Assembly (NCBI RefSeq): GCF_038725785.1 | Contig: NZ_CP109796.1 | Span: 7,564,501 to 7,628,500, forward strand | From: Termitidicoccus mucosus | GTDB taxonomy: Bacteria > Verrucomicrobiota > Verrucomicrobiia > Opitutales > Opitutaceae | Length of the DNA: 64,000 nt | Direction: 5' to 3' | Part shown: piece after piece, positions 63,697 to 64,000 of the stretch | How positions within the stretch are numbered: the stretch's first letter is position 1 | Layout: the number at the start of each line of letters is the position of its first letter | Made by a program: the position numbers and the translations under genes | Notes under the pieces: model-generated | Told to the model about the DNA's origin: nothing | Databases searched by the model: none | Seen by the model: the letters and a program-made list of their open reading frames with translations, nothing else

Positions 63697-64000
63697 CCCG
63701 ACGGTCGCGTTGCTTTGGGGAGACCGCTGGTGGATTGACGGGCATCCCGAGCCAATCGTGTTTGGAGAAACCGGCCATGCATTCAAAGTGTTGCTGGCCC
63801 ATTTTGCCGAACACGGCAAACCGGCGAAACTCCGCCTCATCTATCAGCCGCCGTCGCTGGTGAGTGTGCCGGTGCAATGCCCGAACGGGAGCCGGGCCAC
63901 CTTGCAGGCGGCTTTGCAGGAGGAATACCCGTCTATCGCTCGAGCAGAGTGTGCCTGGAGCTACGAGCCGATCATTGGCCGACGCAACGAGACTTTGCTT
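63674..64000 (+). CDS. Start of a PilM/GspL-like gene (3' cut by window)
   Basis: 109 codons are visible, open to the right edge. The start at 63674 overlaps the prepilin end. The text ALLWGDRWWIDGHPEPIVFG and LPQPP-like LVSVPVQCPNGSRATLQAALQ suggests an actin-like PilM/GspL-type start, but no motif is decisive. Position in the pilus operon is the main support. Confidence 0.4.
   Translation, partial: MFTSRPSDPTVALLWGDRWWIDGHPEPIVFGETGHAFKVLLAHFAEHGKPAKLRLIYQPPSLVSVPVQCPNGSRATLQAALQEEYPSIARAECAWSYEPIIGRRNETLL

Noticed and set aside
1-64000. CRISPR arrays, rRNA and tRNA genes
   Set aside because: I looked for regular spaced repeats and for cloverleaf-like segments in the gaps and saw none; short tRNA genes could still be missed by eye.

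Overview
The window looks like a chromosome or integrative-element segment of a Gram-negative, GC-rich bacterium. TonB-dependent receptors whose mature ends carry TonB-box-like stretches (RLDRYKV, SLERFVV), RHS remnants and the overall gene mix suggest Verrucomicrobiota, perhaps Opitutales. That placement is inference and no rRNA or tRNA gene is present to confirm it.

Layout. (1) 1-4.3 kb is a polymorphic-toxin/immunity graveyard: an RHS-type toxin tail with a caspase-like His/Cys pair, an exported immunity candidate, an HNH-like toxin tail, a SUKH immunity protein and a DUF4304 protein, with two foldback repeats. (2) 4.3-7.6 kb holds a lipoprotein and a large exported alpha/beta hydrolase with a proper terminator. 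(3) 7.6-29 kb is a metal-homeostasis island, mostly on the minus strand. It contains an AraC regulator, two TonB receptors, an ABC-2 exporter (two permeases plus ATPase), three COG0523/CobW GTPases, a Tat-type amidase, a methyltransferase, dCTP deaminase, a TGS-less ThrRS, a free-standing ThrRS editing-like domain and a HisI paralogue lacking one usual Cys. This is the gene set known from zinc-starvation (Zur) regulons. A 16-base motif (CTTGACGACTTTGCTA and variants) precedes at least six units here, three of them encoding paralogous His-rich membrane proteins that I do not recognise. (4) 28.6-36.5 kb continues on the plus strand with the third His-rich protein, a TonB receptor, an ExbB-like protein, DUF2149 and a membrane-anchored CobN-like chelatase (an HmuS-type locus). 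(5) 36.7-38.5 kb carries a Phd/VapC pair and an IS701-like remnant joined to the tail of an ABC ATPase.

(6) 38.5-45.7 kb is a cobalamin-controlled divergon. Two back-to-back B12 riboswitches face away from each other, one toward an AspT/YidE-type transporter, the other toward nrdA-nrdB-flavodoxin-thioredoxin. B12 would thus repress a B12-independent ribonucleotide reductase. (7) 45.7-64 kb looks like conjugation DNA: an IS256-type remnant, a Clp-like AAA ATPase and a double ribbon-helix-helix repressor candidate on the minus strand. From a striking 19-bp inverted-repeat operator, a plus-strand operon then runs to the window end. It encodes a complete-looking VirB-type mating-pair channel followed without a break by a type IV pilus/T2SS-like set (lipoprotein, GspF, prepilin, Ig/InlB-repeat adhesin, secretin, GspE, second prepilin, start of a PilM/GspL-like gene). 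The fused T4SS-T4P operon is the most interesting system here.

Several genes between 12.8 and 25.5 kb carry single-base frameshifts (permease, TonB receptor, His-rich protein, ThrRS, small ORF). These are either sequence errors or real decay, and are marked individually.
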